Shown one piece after another: positions 44,245 to 58,179 of a stretch of 64,000 bases of DNA; within the stretch, counting starts at the first letter, position 1; each line of letters opens with the position of its first letter. The notes beneath the pieces are model-generated. The model made no database searches, was not told the origin of the DNA, and saw only the letters and a program-made list of their open reading frames with translations. Position numbers and translations under genes: made by a program. This DNA is from Chrysomallon squamiferum (lineage: Eukaryota > Mollusca > Gastropoda > Neomphalida > Peltospiridae): assembly GCA_012295275.1 (NCBI GenBank), contig CM022667.1, positions 7,552,794 through 7,616,793 of the forward strand. Direction: 5' to 3'.

Positions 44245-46553
44245 CAGCTTTATCTAGAGTCCTCTTAATCAGGCTACCCTCGAAATTTTGTAAATCAGAA
44301 AAATCATTTAAAAAATCAAACCTGTAATAACAAGTGATACATTAAGACCTGTTTTAACAGGTCACATTGTTTTGCTCTTTGCAAAGCCATTATAATGGCA
44401 TTTTTGGGGGCATTCCATGGATACATTTTCTAGTCAGTATTTTTGTCAAATGGTTTGTATCAGTTCTGAAGTGATTTTTAATTTTTTATAATTATTATTT
44501 ACATTTAATAAGACAGCATTTTTAGTCCTCAGTAAATTGACTGAATTATGTAAGGCAGACAGATGAGAAATAATAATCTGTCACAGAGGAATCATTTTCC
44601 TCCTGATGACATCTCAATATCAGCACATATGTATCAAGTAAAATACATTTCTTCTTGGTCAAAGTCACTGGCAGAAAGGCAAGTACAAATTTAAAGCTGC
44701 CAAAAATGTATTTTTTATATCTGCACATAAAAGGAAGAAAGAGAACATTATGTTAATGGTGTACATAAAGTGGAATGATAATTTTTATGATGGTGTATAT
44801 TGTTACTGTATAAAATGAAAGATTTGTGTAAAACAAGACTTCAGAGCTGTTTGATTTTTTATCAGATTTTACAATCTCTGCTGGTTAGTTGTTTTCTAAT
44901 GTCTGTCTTGCGATGTTACATGGCTCAGTGTTACAGGTGCACTTCAAAAAGGGTGGTAACTGCTACAAACAAGGGAGATAATCGGCAACCATTTAAATGT
45001 TTCAACCTTAATTTCTTCAGATTCCTTGTTTTAAAAAAAAAAAAATGAATTAATTTGTTTTATTTAGTATTATTATTCAGATTTCTTTTTATCGTTTTCT
45101 TTTTTGGTTGTTGTTTTTGGCTGTCTGAAATTACATTAAAACTCTTATGATCAAAAAAAAATTCACTTCTGATATTTACATCTGATTTAGTGAATTATGA
45201 AATAATTTCTTGAGTAGCCCAGTTGAGTGTTGATACTATTGTGTTTGTTTGTTTTGTTTTTGTTTTTTTGGATACCTGGTGCACTTTCAGGAATAACAAA
45301 TTTTTATTTATCTTTTGTTTAAATTTTTATCTTTTTTTCTGCCTTAGATATTTTGCAGACATCTATTTCTTATGAGTTGTTCTTTTGATTTGATTTTATA
45401 GTGTTTTTTCCATTGTTTTGGGGTTCTGTATAAAAACTGTATTTTTTTATTTTTACCTGTCAATGCTGTGTCATATGTTTATTTTAATTATTATACAAAG
45501 ATATTTGTATCATAATTAATGTATCAGTGTGAGCTAATTCAACATACATTTACACTTCCATGTTACAAGTTTTGATATGATTTGAGAATGTTCAGCATGC
45601 TTACCCTGAATAACTTCACTACACTGAAGTTGAATTAGAACTGAGGAAACCTCTGAAGTTTATCTTCTGCAGTTCACTACAAATTGCAGACATTTTTTTT
45701 TGGGGGGGAGGGGGGCATTGAGTTCATTTTTCTTATTACCACCCAAAGATGTAAATAGTGATATTAAAAATGACAACACATTTTTTTAATGATGATTTAG
45801 GTTTTTACTTGTATTATGATTGTTATTTATGCTGATTATTGTTATTTATTTTAGTATTTCTAACACTTGTATGATTCACCAAATTAAGAAATAAAACCAG
45901 GTAATTTAAACTAGGCTAGTCTTCAAATGAAATGTCATGATTCATAATTTATATATTTTTAAATATTACACAGAGCTTTAAACATTTTTTAAACAGGAAT
46001 TAATTAGTTTTGATCTATGAGTATGTAAGTTAAAAATTATTATATTTTTATTAATAAATATTTATAGAAGTAAATTTAATTAAAAAAATGTCTACACACC
46101 AAAATCTGTAATTTTTAAAATCATCTTTTTATATAAGTGTTTAATAAATCTGAGTACATGAACTAGTGAACATGTAAATACATTTATATCTGACTGAAGT
46201 GAAGCACAAATATTTTCTGAAACGTTTTATTTGTTTCTATGAGTTTTCACTGATGAGTGTGATATTTCTGACCTGAATGGTTTATAATATATCTTGCTGC
46301 TTTTTTGATGTGTTTACTTGTTTTTATATTTTGTGTTTTGTGCTGACTTTAGTTGCTTTCTTCATTTTTTTTTTTTTTTTTTTTTTTTAGAATTAGACTA
46401 ATTTGTGTTCAGTTCTTGTCTAGTTTTAAAAATATTTTGATTTAAGTGTGTGTTTTTGAAAAATTTTGTTTGAATAAGTACACATACCTGATTTATATAA
46501 ATATATTTTTAACAGAAAACATTGTTTTTACTCTTTTTATTTTACTAATAATG

Positions 46554-46594
<41 letters not shown>

Positions 46595-47424
46595 AAACAA
46601 TTGTGTTAATTTTTAATTACAATAAATAAGTCATGTTAAGTCTTCCTTTCTGCATTAAGAGAAAAGTTTATGTAACATTTTTAAAACATTTAAATGTATT
46701 TGGAAATTAGTGGTTTACTGAAAATGTAACAAGTAACTTGTTATAACTTTTTTCTACAGAGAATTAAACATTTATTACACAAATATTGAATGAAATTTAT
46801 ACCAAGATGTAAATACTTTTTCCTTTTTTTTTTTTTTTTTTTTTTGTTTGTTTCTGCAAAACAAAAATAAATAGTAAAATAATGATATGAAATGAAAAAA
46901 AAAAAAAAAACTAATGAAAAGTTATAATTTTTATTGCAATAAAAATTTGATCTGTCTCAGTGCTTTTTTTTTTTTTTTTTTTAAACTTGTTGCCATAGAG
47001 ATTGTTACATTTAAAATTTTAATGGAATGAACATAAAAATATGATTTAACTTTCTTTCTTTCTTTCTCTTTGCTTTTGAACAATAATATCTTCAAAACAA
47101 AATAGTTTAAAAGTACTTTGACATTGAAAATCAAAGATAAATTAATTTTATTTGGTATTGTTTAAAACATCTGTTTAAAACAACACACTGAGATGAAGAT
47201 AAATTGAGAACAAAAGCCACGAGGAGGTAGATGAAGATAAGAATTCAAGGTCAGGATGCTGAGTTCACTGATAAACTCTGACATTCACATCCCACACGTT
47301 GGGGAAGATCAACAGTTGTTTGTGTCTCTGTGGGATGGAGCTTAAACAAATTCCTAACTGCAAAGTCTAATAGATTAATAAATAAAAAACTAAAAACTAA
47401 ATCAAAGCATTGATCCATAAACGT

Positions 47425-47467
<43 letters not shown>

Positions 47468-47862
47468 TTTTTTTTTTTTTTTTTCAGTTAGTAAAATATA
47501 AATCTATTAATGTTATTTTTATTTTTTTTATTTAATTAAATTTATAATGGAAGAAATGATGGTGTCCCCCCCCCCCTTCCCGTGTTCCTGGATCCGCTCT
47601 GAGAGAATCGATTAAAACGAGTTGGAACAAATCTCCTCTGATGTTCACAGCAGACGACAAATTTAATTTTGAAACTGCTGACCAAATTTTCTTTATCTTC
47701 CTTATTTATTGTCAAGGTCGTTTTAATTACTGATAAAAAGAAATAAAATTGGTTGGTTACATCTGTTACTTAAAGTGTTAAACAAAAACAAGCAACTTCA
47801 GTGAAGTTTTATCTAAAACAAATTTAACTGAAAAAAACAAGGTAGAAGAAGAAGATAAAAAA
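44245..47862. other. Noncoding stretch between GMPR and the secreted-protein cluster
   Basis: T-rich DNA with long T runs (46363-46390, 46826-46845), an ATT run (46556-46592), an ATTT tract (47425-47470) and a C run of about 12 (47566-47577). The small frames are composition artefacts. The first part may be an extended GMPR 3'UTR. Confidence 0.6.
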
Positions 47863-48257
47863 ATGGTAAGGAACTTATTTTTATCAAACAATACAAAGCT
47901 GAAAATAATATTATAAATAAAATAAAAATAAAATAAAACATTAAATTAAAATAACACAAAAGCTATAATGAATGAATTAAATGTTAGTGTCGATTCACGC
48001 ACACTCTAACGTATTAACGCACAGTTTAACTCCTACATTTTATAATTTATTTGTTATTGTATTTATTTTGCAGAAGTTATCTTTCCTTGTTTGTCTGATG
48101 TTCGTCTCTGGCTCTGCAGCCATGTCCATGTAAGTAAAATTTTTTTTCTTTCATTTTTCATTTAATTTAATTTAATTAATTAATTAATTTTTTTATTTGT
48201 ATGTGGGGGAATTGTGCGTTATTATTATTATTGTTGTTATTGTTGTTGTCGCTGTTA

Positions 48258-48328
<71 letters not shown>

Positions 48329-49110
48329 TTATAGCACTGTGATAAATAATTATTTATTATATTTATAGGAGCACCGAATCAACGTTATCCAGATTTTTCG
48401 ACCGAAAGACAGTAAGAAATTTGGCACTGTCGGAGGAAAAGCCCATTAAAGGTCAAAATCTCTCGAAAATCAAATTACTTCAGTCTACGTGTGAGCCGTG
48501 CCCGTACTACGAACAGAACGTGGCTAGTTTTTGTAAAGGTTCCTGCTTTGTGATTGGTCCAGGGAAGTGGAGAATTCGAACAGTGACTTGCGCGTTAGTA
48601 ACGTTTAAATCATCTTTCTTTTTGATTTAGGAGTGCGTGTATATTTAAGTGTGTAAGATGGGCAGCAGATACATGTTCTTTGGTACCCGTACATAACCAA
48701 AGACTCGTACAGAAAATACAATTACATACACACATGCGCACACATACTCTATCATTAATATCACTAATTATGGGGTTACTTCCGCTGCCTAGAATGATAT
48801 TTTTCATTTATCAGTTTAACTTCAGCGAAATGAAACATATTTCTTAACGGAACTAAATAAATTGTATTTGCTGTGTTTAAATAATTTATCTGTTAAATGA
48901 TGTTTACCTTTTGATTTTTCTTAAATATACAAATGTAGTAATTGTGGTAATGGTAGTACTAGTAGTAATGCTAGTAGTGTTGGTAGTTGCAGTAGTAATA
49001 CTAAAGTAGTGGCACAATCAACAGTAGTGGTAGTAGTAGTAGTACTAAGAGCAGAAGCAGTAATCATAGTAACAGTAGTAACACACTGAGCATTATTATT
49101 ATTATTATTA

Positions 49111-49159
<49 letters not shown>

Positions 49160-49216
49160 GCCATCTCAGTATACTTCAACTTTGAAAAAAGAAAAAGAAA
49201 TAAAATAAAATAATAA

Positions 49217-49251
<35 letters not shown>

Positions 49252-49528
49252 AACGCCACAAAATCCAAATTCGGAGATAATGCCGGTCCGAAGATACACT
49301 CACTGAACAGTAACAGAAGTGAAACACGTTTAATTTTAAAATTACAGCTACAAGTCTTGTTCTCAGTTCTGTCCCTGTGGAAACAGCTGGTGTCAGGCTG
49401 CTGGCTTGGCGAGGTTTTGGTTTTATGCTTACTGTAAAACACCTTGTGGACACTGGCCCGCTGGCTTCAGCTTCAACTACTACGACTTCCCTCAAGACTG
49501 TAAATGTCGTCAGTCTAAATCCATTTAA
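47863..49528 (+). CDS. Small secreted cysteine-rich protein, copy 1 (family not recognised)
   Basis: Four exons: 47863-47865 (only the ATG, before GTAAGG), 48074-48129, 48369-48593, 49348-49528, giving 154 residues. Residues 1-17 form a signal peptide (MKLSFLVCLMFVSGSAA), so the product enters the secretory pathway. Residues 20-58 are a Cys-free polar region. Then come two cysteine modules: exon 3 with C61-x2-C64, C75-x3-C79 and C94, and exon 4 with eight (99, 103, 105, 110, 124, 128, 146, 148), including FCPC, PCG, WPAG and FPQDCKC. Total 13 cysteines. The gene at 55393 has the same exon structure, phases and spacing, which supports the model. No function can be assigned; the pattern does not match a disulfide family I know. 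Confidence 0.85.
48258..48327. repeat. (ATT)n microsatellite in copy 1 intron 2
   Basis: More than 20 ATT units between exons 2 and 3. Confidence 0.95.
49097..49252. repeat. (ATT)n and (AAAT)n microsatellites in copy 1 intron 3
   Basis: An ATT run (49097-49159) and an AAAT run (about 49209-49252) precede exon 4. Confidence 0.9.
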
Positions 49529-49559
49529 AAATTCTGTTTTAACAAACATATTACGAAGA

Positions 49560-49565
49560 AATAAA
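49560..49565 (+). terminator. AATAAA polyadenylation signal, copy 1
   Basis: About 32 bases after the stop codon, a spacing similar to the second intact gene. Confidence 0.6.
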
Positions 49566-50100
49566 GCTCAAGTAATACTAATGTCAGAGTTTTGTTTTCA
49601 CTGCTTTAACATTGAATTAACAAGGTCAGTGGTTAGAGTGGTGTGATAAACACAACGGTTTCAGGTTCAGTTCTCTTCCGTGCAGCCATTTAAATAAAGC
49701 CTGTTCTAACCATTGCTCCGTGACTACATTTTTTTCTGTAAACCAGAAATTGTGAAGAGAAAAAGAAATCACCAGAAAATCAGTCCCGTCTCCTCCTTCC
49801 TCCACGTTATAAACATTTATTTATTTTGTTTTTTTTTTCTTTCTTTATTTTTTGAGGTTTACTTTCAGCAACTGTTACTGCAAATTTTTCGCTAACACAA
49901 CTTGAATTCCAAACGGTAACAACAATAATTTAAATTAATCTGCCACGGTTTGTTGTACTTTGTTTTATTTGTGAAAATATTGAAAAAAAAAAGCGGGTAA
50001 AAAGATCAAAATCACATTTAGAAATAAATTACAAAATAAAATAAACGACTGAACAACATAATGTCATAATAACTGTGCGTGCGTGCGTGCGTGAGTAAAC
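49566..50100. other. Noncoding DNA after copy 1
   Basis: No gene or recognisable unit repeat beyond a GCGT run near 50077-50092. Confidence 0.5.
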
Positions 50101-50300
50101 TTTGCATTTCTGACAGGGAAATTACGTAGTTTACACAGTAATGATTTCAAGGCGGTGATTTCGTCTCAAAAACGTTTGAAAATGAAATAAAAGATTGACT
50201 TTATTATAACCAAAGACTGACTTCACAATACAGGTAAATTAAGCTTATTTAAAATAATTAAAACTATTAACACAACAAAACAACATAAAAGGCGAATTAA
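50101..50300 (+). repeat. Cluster 3'-flank block E, copy at 50.1 kb
   Basis: Shares ordered phrases (GACAGGGAAATTACGTAGTTTACA, TGACTTCACAATACAGGTAAATTA and others, each with substitutions) with 53306-53640 and 61330-61640, all in the same orientation. The other two copies lie directly downstream of minus-strand degenerate family members; this one does not. Confidence 0.8.
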
Positions 50301-50420
50301 ATTGAAGATTTCTGAGATCGTGTTTGTAAAATTCAGGAGTCTGACATTAATATTAGATATGTGAAATGTCTGTAAGTAATTTAAAACATGGATTTGTAGT
50401 CCGGCAGATCAGTTCCTTTT
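50300..50420 (+). pseudogene. Possible exon 3 scrap of the cysteine-rich family
   Basis: The phrase GACATTAATATTAGAT and then ATTTAAAACATGGATTTGTAGTC match the reverse complement of the DNA next to the degenerate exon 3 of copy 3 (62045-62120). Weaker similarity reaches back into its GATTTCTG...TTTG coding part. It carries a stop. A fifth, mostly erased family member is possible. Confidence 0.4.
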
Positions 50421-50751
50421 TAGTTATATCATTTCCCCCCCAAAGCCAAGTCCTCCTTCTCTTTATTATTGTTATTATTCTCTCTGTATAAACTTATTCT
50501 ACCAGACAATATATTATCTATCTCACTTTAACATACGTTCTTCACCTGTTTAAAACTAAGTTAATTAAAAGCTGTTTTATTATGACAAGTCCGCCATATT
50601 TCACAAAATAATCAGAACCGATATTTTCACTGATCTCAAATTCTTTTACTCCTTGTTTTTATCATATATTATTCTTATTCTTATTCTTATTATTATTGCT
50701 ATTGTTGTTGTTGCTGTTATAATTACTATTAATAACTTTTTTTTATTATTA

Positions 50752-50784
<33 letters not shown>

Positions 50785-50955
50785 TTTTAAGTTGTGTTTA
50801 ATATCACACTGACACAATCTGTGTTGTTAATCAGCGAAGCGTATCAACATTTTTATGTGTCTTGTTTACAGAACTGTCAGACTAGGATCAAAACAGGTTT
50901 TAAAATTAGATTTATCAAAAATAAAAACATTAAACATTAATTAAGAGGAAAAAAA

Positions 50956-51246
50956 TGTTTTTGTTGACACATTAGGATGTCAACATGTCCTTCATTTCGC
51001 TAGTCGTATTTGATGTTTATTTCTAATAAAAATATAATACTGTTAACTCATAGCACAAAAATAAAATGTAAAATGAACAACGTCTGCAAGAACAACGTCA
51101 CACTTAAAACCACAAACAATAACTAGCGAAGTTATTGAGATTTTTTTGTTTTGTCTGACATTCATAAAATACGTTAAAAAATTCCAAACATATTCCTCAG
51201 ACTGTAATATAACAACATCTAAAACTTTCATTTTCATTATGTTCAC
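50956..51246 (+). repeat. Inverted block A (partner 58180-58455)
   Basis: About 290 bp match the reverse complement of 58180-58455 closely, with phrases such as TCGTATTTGATGTTTATTTC and CTTAAAACCACAAACAATAA. The partner is the 3' flank of intact copy 2. Confidence 0.88.
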
Positions 51247-51484
51247 TTAGTGTCTTACTGTCAGCATATTCAAATTTAATGTAACCATATTAAACATGGG
51301 TTGTTTTTAACAAAACGTGATATTTCCTCCATAGAGACACTCAATAAAACTTAACATGAACGTGTTTTAGTAATAATGTCGCTGTTGTTGTTGTATACAC
51401 CGCGTTTCTCAAGTTTTATTTTATCTGTGATTTGAAATTACTTGAAATTCGTCATCATAGTTGAAACACTGAAGTTGAATGAGT

Positions 51485-51737
51485 GTGAATACATGCATAC
51501 ATATACACGTTCAAACATTCACACATATACATACATACGCATTCACACACAGATTCACAGGTTTACCAGTACAAACACGAACACACATTCACACACCTAC
51601 ATAGCCATTCACAAACAAAGACACTCACATAGAAATGCATTCACTCACAAAAACAAACATATTCACATATTCACCTACAAACGCATTCACAGATATTCAC
51701 AGACACCTACATATGCATTCACACACACCTATTCAGG

Positions 51738-51773
<36 letters not shown>

Positions 51774-51990
51774 TTCAGGCACGCACACACACATACAAAT
51801 ACTCGTGCGTTCCACGAGAACAGACACACACATACACACACGTTCATACAAACACGTACATACACACACGTTCATACAAACACGTACATACACACACGTT
51901 CATACAAACACGTACATACACACACGTTCATACAAACACTCGCATCATGCACTAAGACACAAATTCACACACACAAACACGAACAAACGT
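51485..51990. repeat. TTCACAC-rich imperfect repeat, copy 1
   Basis: Hexamer/heptamer-like TTCACA, CATACA and ACACAC units, with a ~30-bp sub-repeat of CGTTCATACAAACACGTACA four times near 51840-51930. It ends with ACAAACACGAACAAACG, as does the tract at 62950-63490. Reading frames through it are artefacts. Confidence 0.9.
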
Positions 51991-52123
51991 CATTTTATGG
52001 TATTTTATTTTTACAACGTATTCTGTCATTATTTAAATTAATCATTCTGTTTATTGTTTTACAGAGATTTTTATAACATCAATTATTTCTTTCGAGTAAC
52101 AATTGTTTTATAGGAATTATTCT

Positions 52124-52455
52124 CTAATAACTGATACAAAGAGATAATATTAAAAGATAGTAACTAATACAAAGTGATAATATTAAGATATAGTAACTGA
52201 TACAAAGTGATAATATTAAGATATAGTAACTGATAAAAAGTGATGATATTAAGATGTAGTATCTGATATAAAGTGTTATATTAATATATAGTAACTGATA
52301 CAAAATGATGACATTAAGAGATTTTATAAGAGCAAATTCAGTTACAAGCTCGGCCATGGAACGAATTAAACTTGTAAGTCAAGGTACCACTGCATATAAA
52401 ATTATATTATTATCTGTTATAAAGTGATGACATTAAGATTTAGGAACTGATACAA
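52124..52455. repeat. 33-bp minisatellite, diverged copy with an insert
   Basis: Units of AGTAACTGATACAAAGTGAT plus AATATTAAGATAT repeat about seven times. They are interrupted at 52320-52404 by 85 bp of unrelated sequence. Same unit as 56660-57730 and 63660-63850. Confidence 0.9.
52320..52404 (+). mobile_element. 85-bp fragment identical to the RECQL4 intron 2 MITE edge
   Basis: Identical, base for base, to 39160-39244: it covers the right end of the MITE and about 12 bases beyond its terminal repeat. Inclusion of flank argues for copying of a genomic segment rather than transposition. Confidence 0.85.
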
Positions 52456-52759
52456 AGTAATAATATTATATATTGAAACTGCTATATTAAACTGTTTTTT
52501 CTAATATTCACTTATAACGGATCAGCTGTTTTTTTCGCTGCTGTGTATACCAGTCCCTGCACGTGCACCTTAACATAGTCAAGAGTTTTTTGTGTTTGTG
52601 AGTCATTTTAACGTTCTATGTCCACACAAATATCAGAAAAATGTATGCGTAATGAAGAACAATAATAGTTTATTGAAGAGTAATAATAGTTTAATTTCCT
52701 TCGTTTTATGTCTCTTTTCTTTTCTTTTAATGACAACTACCGGTGAAAATGTGTTTTGA

Positions 52760-52965
52760 CGATATAAAAAATATATTTTTTTGTATTAATTTTAATAAAT
52801 TTAAATAATGAATTAAAATCAGTCGAAGTATTTTAATTTGTTTTCGCCTGTTGTTAAATCATCTGCTGGGAAAAATCCATTAAATAATATTAAATATGTC
52901 ACAACTCCACACGTCTCCAAATATTTCACAAACAACACTCAAAATATCTTGTCAAGCGATCACCC
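52760..52965 (+). repeat. Inverted block B (partner 59222-59420)
   Basis: Reverse-complement match with 59222-59420, including AAATCAGTCGAAGTATTTTA and TTAAATAATATTAAATATGT. Confidence 0.88.
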
Positions 52966-53305
52966 GAATATATATATTTATTATTTTTAAATATAACAAC
53001 AAATACAAATTGTTAGTCAACATGTAAGTTAAAACAGAAGTTAAGGAAGTCACTTTGGTACTGTAGCATGAGGCAAGATGGTTTCTCCGATCTACCCTCT
53101 TTGGCGAACAAACAGGATTTGTTTGTGCCAGGAGTTTAAACAATAACACAAATATCATGGTATTTACTTTCTGTTTTACTGAGTAATTTCATTAATAATA
53201 ATAATAATAATAATAATGACAACAGGCAATTCGAAGAAGCAAAGAAAATAGAAGTTTGGCTGAGCGATGAACTCAACAAAGAAGCATACTCAGTCTTTAT
53301 AAACA

Positions 53306-53640
53306 TTTCGCATGTGTGACAGGGAAGTTACCTAGTTTACACCGTACTGATTGAAAGTCGTTGTTTTCATCTTTCTCTAAAATTTTAGAAGATGAAATAA
53401 AACCTTGTCTTTGTTATCGACAAAGATTGACTTCACAATACTGGTAAATTAGGCTTAGTTAAAACTATTAACAAAGCAAAGTTAATAAATAAACCACTAG
53501 GGATCTTAATTTTAAACCAGCTTTAATTTCAAGCATGTAATTAGAAACAGTGAATTTAATTAATTATAAAATCCATTTTTAAAAAAACAAACAGATTTAT
53601 GTTGTGTAGGTATTCAAATATTCAAATTTCATTACTGAAT
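53306..53640 (+). repeat. Cluster 3'-flank block E, copy at 53.3 kb
   Basis: Second copy of block E, directly downstream (in minus-strand sense) of degenerate copy 4. It shares AATAAACCAC, AAACAGTGAATTTAATTAAT and other phrases with 61330-61640. Confidence 0.88.
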
Positions 53641-53645
53641 GACAA

Positions 53646-53745
53646 TCAGTTGTACTGGTTTAAAGTTAGCACATAACCTCTGGGTTGGCAGTTGGTGTTC
53701 ACTATTTTATTACAACATGGACACAATAGTGGACAGTCCTTATAT
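53646..53745 (-). pseudogene. Cysteine-rich family copy 4, truncated last exon
   Basis: After an intact acceptor (TTTTCAG region, then CAG) the minus strand reads YKDCPLLCPCCNKIVNTNC then QPRGYV, matching the start of exon 4 of the intact genes. It then diverges and stops about 33 codons in, lacking the PCG...FPQDCKC half. The intron next to it (53746-53880) is nearly the same as that of copy 3. No exon 2 or 3 was found upstream. A relic produced by segmental duplication. Confidence 0.8.
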
Positions 53746-53879
53746 CTGAAAATAATTTTCAGTATACATATTCATTAGTTTTATGTATATCGATACAAGG
53801 ATTACTCTCAAAATAGATAATGAAACAAGAAAACAAATACATGGATGTTTTATAAATGAATCTTTGACTTTGCCTGGAA

Positions 53880-53981
<102 letters not shown>

Positions 53982-54020
53982 TAACAATCAGGTCTGCTTG
54001 TCTAAAATAATCTTTCTTAA

Positions 54021-54360
54021 TATATATTCTTACATATAAATAACTGGTTAATAAATATTCTTACATATAAATAACTGGTTAATATATATTCTTACATATA
54101 AATAACTGATTAATAAATATTCTTACATATAAATAACTGGTTAATAAATATTCTTACATATAAATAACTGGTTAATAAATATTCTTAGATATAAATAACT
54201 GATTAATAATTATTTTCACATGTAAATAACTGATCAATAAATATTCTCACATTTAAATAAGTGATTAATAAATATTCTCACATATTAATAACTGGTTAAT
54301 AAATATTCTTGTATATAAATAATTGCTTAATAAAATTCTTACATATAAATAGCTGATTAT
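54021..54360. repeat. 31-bp minisatellite
   Basis: About eleven units of TATTCTTACATATAAATAAC plus TGGTTAATAAA, increasingly diverged toward the right. Confidence 0.92.
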
Positions 54361-55224
<864 letters not shown>

Positions 55225-55330
55225 CAGTGTGTCTGATTGGTCGACGCTAACCGGATACAGTTTGAAATTGTCATTGGACAAGAGGGCGCTGAGACTGCTA
55301 TAAAAATACAAGATGCTGGTACGAGTAGTC
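55225..55330 (+). promoter_or_regulatory. Probable core promoter of copy 2
   Basis: A TATAAAAA box at 55299-55306 lies 87-94 bases upstream of the ATG-only exon. ATTGG motifs (reverse CCAAT) occur at about 55227 and 55271. Spacing suggests transcription starts near 55330. Confidence 0.6.
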
Positions 55331-55392
55331 AATACACCGCACACCCCGTTCAAGATTTTCCAGGTATTCGCTTGTTCTGTGTATCTGCGACA

Positions 55393-55673
55393 ATGGTAAG
55401 AAATATTTTAATATTTTATAACGTGTAAGTGTAAGTGTTCTTATCTTGGTGTAATTAATTTAGTTTTTGAATCTTTATTAAGTTGTGAATAAGTTTAATC
55501 TTAGAATAACAAGAAATAATATTGCTGATATATAGTTATGATAATTGGTTTTTAATTCATAATAGATAGCTAGGTAGCAAGATAGACAGGCTGATGAATA
55601 GACAGATAGATAGGTGAATAGATAAATATATAGATAGACGTGTTTTGTGATATATTGTTATTATTATTATTAC

Positions 55674-55723
<50 letters not shown>

Positions 55724-55817
55724 TTTCAGAAACTGTCAATTTTTCTTTGTTTCTTTCTCCTGGCTGCCTGCAGCGCTCTCAGCAAGTAAGTAAAAATTTA
55801 CAATTTAGTTTAATTAA

Positions 55818-55848
<31 letters not shown>

Positions 55849-57953
55849 CTGTCAGTCTGTATGTGTGTATGTATGTCTGTTACTGTGTATTTGTATTTAT
55901 GTAACTGTGTACATTATTGTTTCTTTGAATGTTGGTATATGTATAATGATGGATGGTGATGATGATGTTGATGATGATAATGATAAAAATAATAATAATA
56001 ATAAGGATGATGAAGATGTTGATGATGATGATGATAATAATTATGATGATGAAGATGTTGATGATGATGATTATGATGATGATGGTGATGATAAAAATGT
56101 ATTTCAGGGAATCATTGAATGCTATGCTGAAATTCTTCACTCCTGAAACTGTAGAAAAGTTGAAGATGTCGACAGACAAAATGAGCGACACGTGGTTCTC
56201 GCCGTTCTACAGGCCACAGCAGACGACGTGTGAGCCGTGTCCGTACAGCGTCAGTAACTTCCCGACGTTTTGCAACAACAACTGTCGCGTCATCATACCC
56301 AGCGTCCGATCTGTGACTTGTCTGTGAGTAGTATCTTTGTTATATAAATAACATTTTATAACACACAGTATCATGTAAATAACATTTTATAACACATAGT
56401 ATCATGCAAATGATATATAACACAGTATGACATAACTAATATTTTATAACACATAATGTTATTTGCATGTATGTATGTATGTATATATGATCATATATAA
56501 AACAAAGCCGGATAAATGTTCTTGTATAAACAATTAGGTAATTATTAATAATTGTTTTATGCAAACAAAAATTAAATATAAAACATTAAAGAGGTTGATT
56601 TGTATTTAAAAATGTGGCTGACAACAGAGCATGCTAATTCAGATACCAGTGATTTTATTCTGTTGCAGTAACTGATACATAGTGATGATATTAAGATATA
56701 GTAACTGATACATAGTGATGATATTAAGATATAGTAACTGATACATAGTGATGATATTAAGATATAGTAACTGATACATAGTGATGATATTAAGATATAG
56801 TAACTGATACATAGTGATGATATTAAGATATAGTAACTGATACATAGTGATGATATTAAGATATAGTAACTGATACATAGTGATGATATTAAGATATAGT
56901 AACTGATACATAGTGATGATATTAAGATATAGTAACTGATACATAGTGATGATATTAAGATATAGTAACTGATACATAGTGATGATATTAAGATATAGTA
57001 ACTGATACATAGTGATGATATTAAGATATAGTAACTGATACATAGTGATGATATTAAGATATAGTAACTGATACATAGTGATGATATTAAGATATAGTAA
57101 CTGATACATAGTGATGATATTAAGATATACTAACTGATACATAGTGATGATATTAAGATATAGTAACTGATACATAGTGATGATATTAAGATATACTAAC
57201 TGATACATAGTGATGATATTAAGATATAGTAACTGATACATAGTGATGATATTAAGATATAGTAACTGATACATAGTGATGATATTAAGATATAGTAACT
57301 GATACATAGTGATGATATTAAGATATAGTAACTGATACATAGTGATGATATTAAGATATAGTAACTGATACATAGTGATGATATTAAGATATAGTAACTG
57401 ATACATAGTGATGATATTAAGATATAGTAACTGATACATAGTGATGATATTAAGATATAGTAACTGATACATAGTGATGATATTAAGATATAGTAACTGA
57501 TACATAGTGATGATATTAAGATATAGTAACTGATACATAGTGATGATATTGAGATATAGTAACTGATACAAAGTGATGATATTAAGATATAGTAACTGAT
57601 ACATAGTGATGATATTGAGAGATAGTAACTGATACAAAGTGATGATATTAAGATATAGTAACTGATACAAAGTGATGATATTAAGATATAGTAACTGATA
57701 CATAGTGATGACATTAAGAGATAATAACTTGTACAGTGATGATTTTAAGATGTAGTAACTGGTATCATTTTAAATTTACAGATACAAGAGCTGTTATCAG
57801 TTCTGTCCCTGTAAACACTCAAATCCTACCTGCCATCCTGCTGGTTACGCAACATTCTGGGTTGTTGCTAAGTGCTCACAGCCCTGTGGACGTTGGCCTG
57901 CAGGTTGGAGTTACAACTACCAACGCTTCCCACAGGATTGCAAGTGTTACTAA
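55393..57953 (+). CDS. Small secreted cysteine-rich protein, copy 2 (family not recognised)
   Basis: Four exons: 55393-55395 (only the ATG, before GTAAGA), 55730-55785, 56108-56323, 57782-57953, giving 148 residues. Residues 1-17 or so form a signal peptide (MKLSIFLCFFLLAACSA). Cysteines at 61, 64, 75 and 79 fall at exactly the same positions as in copy 1, then 91, 96, 100, 102, 109, 123, 127, 145 and 147, again 13 in all. Shared motifs are TCEPCPY, YKSC, QFCPC, PCG, WPAG and FPQDCKC; other positions vary widely, so only the fold-defining residues seem constrained. Intron 3 is expanded by ~1 kb of 33-bp minisatellite. Secretion is well supported; function is unknown. An odd cysteine count suggests a free thiol or a disulfide-linked dimer. 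Confidence 0.87.
55650..55722. repeat. (ATT)n microsatellite in copy 2 intron 1
   Basis: A long ATT run ends just before the TATTTTCAG acceptor of exon 2. Confidence 0.93.
55815..56096. repeat. (GT)n and GAT-rich repeats in copy 2 intron 2
   Basis: A GT run (55822-55848) and a GATGATGAT/GATAAT-rich stretch (55950-56096). The Asp-rich and Ile-rich frames across it are artefacts. Confidence 0.88.
56660..57730. repeat. 33-bp minisatellite array, about 32 copies
   Basis: Units AGTAACTGATACATAGTGAT plus GATATTAAGATAT are almost identical for ~1 kb, with mild divergence at the right end (ACAAAG for ACATAG, GAGATA). Because 33 is divisible by three, the minus strand is open for hundreds of codons as an 11-residue repeat. 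It lies inside intron 3 of copy 2 and is not a gene. Confidence 0.97.
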
Positions 57954-58010
57954 GAATTTGTTGAAACCAAACTGAATGATTATTTTAAATAATGACAACA
58001 GCATTGTAAA

Positions 58011-58016
58011 AATAAA
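58011..58016 (+). terminator. AATAAA polyadenylation signal, copy 2
   Basis: About 58 bases after the stop codon. Confidence 0.6.
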
Positions 58017-58179
58017 AGGTCATTTATGACTGTTATGTCGTTTTTATTTTGTTACTGTTGTTGATATGTTATATCTCTACTGTAGTAAATGTGAAAATAT
58101 TTAATTAATTTTTTATATGTTCTATGAGAATCTACTAAATGAATGCTAGACTTCAAAAAGGCTTTGAATGAGAGGAAAA